From contig JAKSMQ010000004.1 of NCBI GenBank assembly GCA_024400565.1, positions 1-64,000 on the forward strand: a stretch of DNA of 64,000 nucleotides, given 5' to 3'. The DNA comes from Bacteroidales bacterium. Lineage in GTDB: Bacteria; Bacteroidota; Bacteroidia; Bacteroidales; P3. Positions 60,963 to 64,000 of the stretch are shown piece after piece; within the stretch, counting starts at the first letter, position 1; the number at the start of each line of letters is the position of its first letter. The notes under the pieces are model-generated. The model saw only the letters and a program-made list of their open reading frames with translations, did not search any database and was not told the origin of the DNA. A program made the translations under genes and the position numbers.

Positions 60963-63900
60963 ATGCAGAATAAAGGACTTATCAAATTTTTGACTGTCTG
61001 CTTTGTGCTTGCTTGTCTGTTCCAATTGTCGTTTTCTTTCGCAACTAGGAACGTAGAGAAGCATGCCAAAGCAAAAAAAGAAGCTTTCGTTAACGAAGAA
61101 TCTACGAAAAAACTAGCTCTTCAATTAGCCAACAATGACGATAAGATGGCAATGGTAGTAATGGATTCTCTTGCTACCGTTTGTGAATCCCGCTATCTTG
61201 ACTCTATGGCAAACGAAAAGATTTGGCTTGGCTTTACCTATCGCCAGTGCCAGAGCCGTGAGATTAACCTTGGTCTTGACCTTAAGGGTGGTATGAACGT
61301 TATGATGGAGGTTTCCACCGTTGACGTTGTAAAGGCTCTTGCCAACCACACCGAGGACTCCACTTTCAACAAGGCTATTGACCTTGCTCTCAAGAACCAG
61401 AAGACTACTACCAACCGCGATTTCGTATCGCTGTTCTATGACGCTATCAAGTCTGTTGATCCCAACGTATCGCTCGCTAGTTATTTCAGCACCCAGCTTC
61501 GTGACAAAATCAAACTTTCCGACAACAACGATGCCGTTATCAAGGTCGTGAAAGAAGAAGCTGCTTCCGCTTATGATCGTACTTACGAAATCCTCCGTCA
61601 GCGTATCGATAAGTTCGGCGTTGCTCAGCCTACCATTCAGAAGCTCCAGGCTTCCGAGCGTATCCTCGTTGAACTTCCTGGTGTAAAAGATCCCGAACGT
61701 GTTCGCAAACTTCTGCAAGGTACTGCTCAGCTCGAATTCTGGGCTGCTTGTGGTGGCCACGATGATGTAGAAGAAGTTCAGAAAGATGCTAACAACGCTT
61801 TTGCAGCTCTCGATGCTGTAAACAAAGCTGCTGTTGCTTTGAACAACAAGAAAGCAGAAGAGCCCAAGGCTGAAGAAGCAACCGACTCCACCAAGGTTGA
61901 GGCTGCTAATGCTGAAGACTCCCTCCTCGCTACTCTCAACAATACAGAAGAAACCAAAGCTGATCCCGCCGACGCTGAGGCATGGGCAAAGGAAAATCCC
62001 CTTTTCGCTAAGCTCAACCCCAACATGGACCGTCAGACCGGCCGTATCTATGGCCCCGTTATGGGTTATGCCAAAGGTTCCGACCGTGCTGAAATCAGCC
62101 GTATGATTGCCCTTGCTGCCGAGAAGAAAGTTTTCGACTCCCGTCGTCTCAAATTCCTCTGGTCCGCTAAGGAGACTCAGGAAGGTTCCGACGTATATGC
62201 TCTCTATGCACTCAAGATTGAGACCCGCGACGGTTCCGCTCTCCTCGACGGTAGTGTTGTTACCGATGCCCGTTCCGACTTCAGTTCCAACGGCGGCAAC
62301 GAGATTTCTATGACTATGAATAACGAAGGCGCGCGCGAGTGGAAAAACATCACCAAGAACAACATTGGCCGTTGCGTAGCCATCGTTCTCGATGACCTCG
62401 TATACTCTGCTCCTGTAATCAACACCGAAATTGCCGGTGGCCGTTCTTCCATTACCGGTAGCTTTACTCTCGAAGAGGCTAAGGACCTTGCCAACATTCT
62501 TAAGAGTGGTAAACTTCCCGCTCCTGCAGTTATCGTTCAGGAAGCTGTAGTAGGACCTTCTCTCGGTCAGGAGTCCATCCGCAATGGTATCCTCTCCTTC
62601 ATCCTCGCTTTTGTAGTGGTACTCGTTTACATGGTACTCTTCTACAACCGCGCAGGTTGGGTATCTGTTGTTGCTCTCATCACCAACGTATTCCTCCTCA
62701 TGGGTGTTATCGCTTCTATCGGAGCAGTTCTCACCCTCCCCGGTATCGCCGGTATCGTACTTACCATGGCAATGGCTGTCGATGGTAACGTGATTATATA
62801 TGAACGCGTGAAGGAAGAACTTCGTGCAGGCAAGACTATGGCCAATGCAGTTGAAGAAGGTTTCCGCAACGCTTACTCTGCAATTATCGACGGTCAGGTT
62901 ACTACCTTCCTCCTTGGTCTCGTACTTATCATCTTCGGTAGCGGTCCTGTACAGGGCTTCGCAGTTACCCTCTGTCTTGGTATCGTAACCTCCCTCTTCA
63001 CTTCTATCTTCATCACCCGTCTCTGCATCGACTGGATGCTCAACCACAAGAAGAAACTCAACTTCTCCTTCAGCTTCTCCGAAAACTTTATGCAGAATAC
63101 CAAGGTTGATTTCCTTGGCAAGCGCAAAGCTTTCTATGGTGTAGCTCTCGTTGCTATCCTTCTCTGCTTTGGCGGTATGGCTTTCCGTCACCTCAACTAT
63201 GGTATTGACTTCAGCGGTGGCCGCACCTATGTTGTCCGTTTCGACCAGAACGTAAGCGTTAACGAGGTTCGTTCCTCTTTGGCTGACCAGTTCAAGGGCG
63301 AAGCTCCCGAGGTTAAGACCTATGGTCCTTCCAACCAGGTTAAGGTAACTACTAAATATAAAGTAAATGAAGATACCGACGCCGTTAAGGACGAAATCAT
63401 GGGTATGCTTTATGCAGGTACCAAGAACTTCTTTGCAGAGGCAATCTCTGAAAAGGATTTCCAGAGCACCGAAACCAACCCTATGGGTATCATCCAGAGC
63501 GAGCAGGTTGGCGCTACTATCGCTAACGACCTCAAGAGCCGTTCTATCCTCGCCGTTCTCGGTGGTCTTCTTGTAATCTTTGCTTATATCGGAATCCGTT
63601 TCAAGAGCTGGCGTTTCGGTCTTGGATCCGTAGCAGCTCTTGCTCACGATACCATTCTCGTAATTGGTATGTTCGCTCTCCTCCATGGTCTGCTCCCCTT
63701 CAACCTCGAAGTTGACCAGTCCTTCATCGCAGCCGTACTTACCATTATCGGTTACTCTATCAACGCAACTGTGGTAATCTTCGACCGCGTACGCGAAAAC
63801 AAGAAACTTTATCCCAAGCGTGATCTTAAGACCCAGATGAACGATGCCATCAACTCCACTTTGGCTCGTACCATCAATACTAGCGGAACCACCTTCTTCA

Positions 63901-64000
63901 CCCTCCTTATGATGTTCATCTTTGGTGGTGAAGTAATCCGTGGTTTCATCTTCGCCCTCTTGGTTGGTGTTGTTTGCGGTGTATTCTCATCACTCTGCAT
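60963..64000 (+). CDS. secDF: Protein translocase subunit SecDF (fused), 3' end beyond the window
   Basis: The frame is open from ATG 60963 to the window edge (1012 codons). It begins MQNKGLIKFLTVCFVLACLF (first membrane helix). The SecD part has LGLDLKGGMNV, YEILRQRIDKFGVAQPTIQ and EGAREWKNITKNNIG, with a Bacteroidota-type acidic low-complexity insertion (about residues 260-340). The membrane core includes GIAGIVLTMAMAVDGNVIIYER. The SecF part begins near residue 720 (FLGKRKAFYG) with NYGIDFSGGRTYVVRF. It uses the proton motive force to help pull exported proteins through SecYEG. A long minus-strand frame over the same DNA is a shadow. Confidence 0.97.
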   Translation, partial: MQNKGLIKFLTVCFVLACLFQLSFSFATRNVEKHAKAKKEAFVNEESTKKLALQLANNDDKMAMVVMDSLATVCESRYLDSMANEKIWLGFTYRQCQSREINLGLDLKGGMNVMMEVSTVDVVKALANHTEDSTFNKAIDLALKNQKTTTNRDFVSLFYDAIKSVDPNVSLASYFSTQLRDKIKLSDNNDAVIKVVKEEAASAYDRTYEILRQRIDKFGVAQPTIQKLQASERILVELPGVKDPERVRKLLQGTAQLEFWAACGGHDDVEEVQKDANNAFAALDAVNKAAVALNNKKAEEPKAEEATDSTKVEAANAEDSLLATLNNTEETKADPADAEAWAKENPLFAKLNPNMDRQTGRIYGPVMGYAKGSDRAEISRMIALAAEKKVFDSRRLKFLWSAKETQEGSDVYALYALKIETRDGSALLDGSVVTDARSDFSSNGGNEISMTMNNEGAREWKNITKNNIGRCVAIVLDDLVYSAPVINTEIAGGRSSITGSFTLEEAKDLANILKSGKLPAPAVIVQEAVVGPSLGQESIRNGILSFILAFVVVLVYMVLFYNRAGWVSVVALITNVFLLMGVIASIGAVLTLPGIAGIVLTMAMAVDGNVIIYERVKEELRAGKTMANAVEEGFRNAYSAIIDGQVTTFLLGLVLIIFGSGPVQGFAVTLCLGIVTSLFTSIFITRLCIDWMLNHKKKLNFSFSFSENFMQNTKVDFLGKRKAFYGVALVAILLCFGGMAFRHLNYGIDFSGGRTYVVRFDQNVSVNEVRSSLADQFKGEAPEVKTYGPSNQVKVTTKYKVNEDTDAVKDEIMGMLYAGTKNFFAEAISEKDFQSTETNPMGIIQSEQVGATIANDLKSRSILAVLGGLLVIFAYIGIRFKSWRFGLGSVAALAHDTILVIGMFALLHGLLPFNLEVDQSFIAAVLTIIGYSINATVVIFDRVRENKKLYPKRDLKTQMNDAINSTLARTINTSGTTFFTLLMMFIFGGEVIRGFIFALLVGVVCGVFSSLC

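Noticed and set aside
61125..63686. 853-codon minus-strand open frame
   Set aside because: It is antisense to SecDF. The plus frame has clear SecD and SecF motifs to the window edge; the minus frame is low-complexity and matches nothing.

Overview
The window looks like chromosome from an obligately anaerobic member of the Bacteroidales (Bacteroidota). The evidence is internal. Many genes are preceded by the Bacteroidota sigma-ABfr promoter (-7 TAnnTTTG, in several cases with TTG/TTTG about 19 bp upstream). There is a giant secreted protein with a type IX secretion (T9SS) C-terminal signal, and there are SPII lipoproteins, OmpA/PD40 envelope proteins, a fused SecDF and a DAHP synthase-chorismate mutase fusion. 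Class III ribonucleotide reductase and a ferredoxin-dependent 2-oxoacid oxidoreductase point to anaerobic life. No rRNA, tRNA, CRISPR array, prophage or intact insertion sequence was seen.

Layout. 0-5.5 kb: an unknown gene, a BspA-type leucine-rich-repeat protein, a coiled-coil protein, a 5'-nucleotidase, then a frameshifted IS1380-like transposase remnant and a heptamer repeat array. 5.5-12.9 kb: a 2212-residue FN3/cleaved-adhesin T9SS protein, a small T9SS-tail remnant and a 22-bp repeat array. 12.9-21.7 kb, all minus strand: Nudix hydrolase, glmS, nrdDG under a cobalamin riboswitch, and a four-gene 2-oxoacid:ferredoxin oxidoreductase operon. 21.8-28 kb: GH27 alpha-galactosidase, cupin, DUF2079 membrane protein and a divergent glycosidase-like lipoprotein. 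28-38.9 kb: purM, DAHP synthase/chorismate mutase, the rSAM/lipoprotein pair, GH20 hexosaminidase, pdxJ, metK (with a candidate SAM-II-like riboswitch) and a C1 peptidase. 39-50.1 kb: an OmpA/PD40 protein, a YitT protein, then a six-gene run (glycosyltransferase, exported protein, second PD40 protein, Sua5/YrdC, holin-like membrane protein, panC). 50.2-57.3 kb: lipoproteins, a metal-associated trio (Cys-rich protein, TonB receptor, HMA protein), MmcQ/YjbR, an unlisted 45-residue basic protein and DUF4301. 57.4-64 kb: cyclophilin, pheS, folB, radC and a SecDF gene that runs off the right edge.

The most unusual signal lies between genes. Six intergenic gaps carry short tandem arrays with an 11-bp or 22-bp period, mostly beside terminators and between convergent genes. 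Two loci 22.8 kb apart share the palindromic unit AGCCTAGGCT every 22 bp. Two others, 36 kb apart, share TAGCGTC every 11 bp on opposite strands. A further set of 7-bp arrays lies near 5.1 kb and in the spacers of the oxidoreductase operon. I cannot assign a function. The fixed spacing near one or two helical turns suggests an ordered protein-binding platform or a slippage-derived intergenic element. The second notable system is the adjacent lipoprotein and radical SAM/SPASM enzyme, a family-level pair whose product, as far as I know, is not established.
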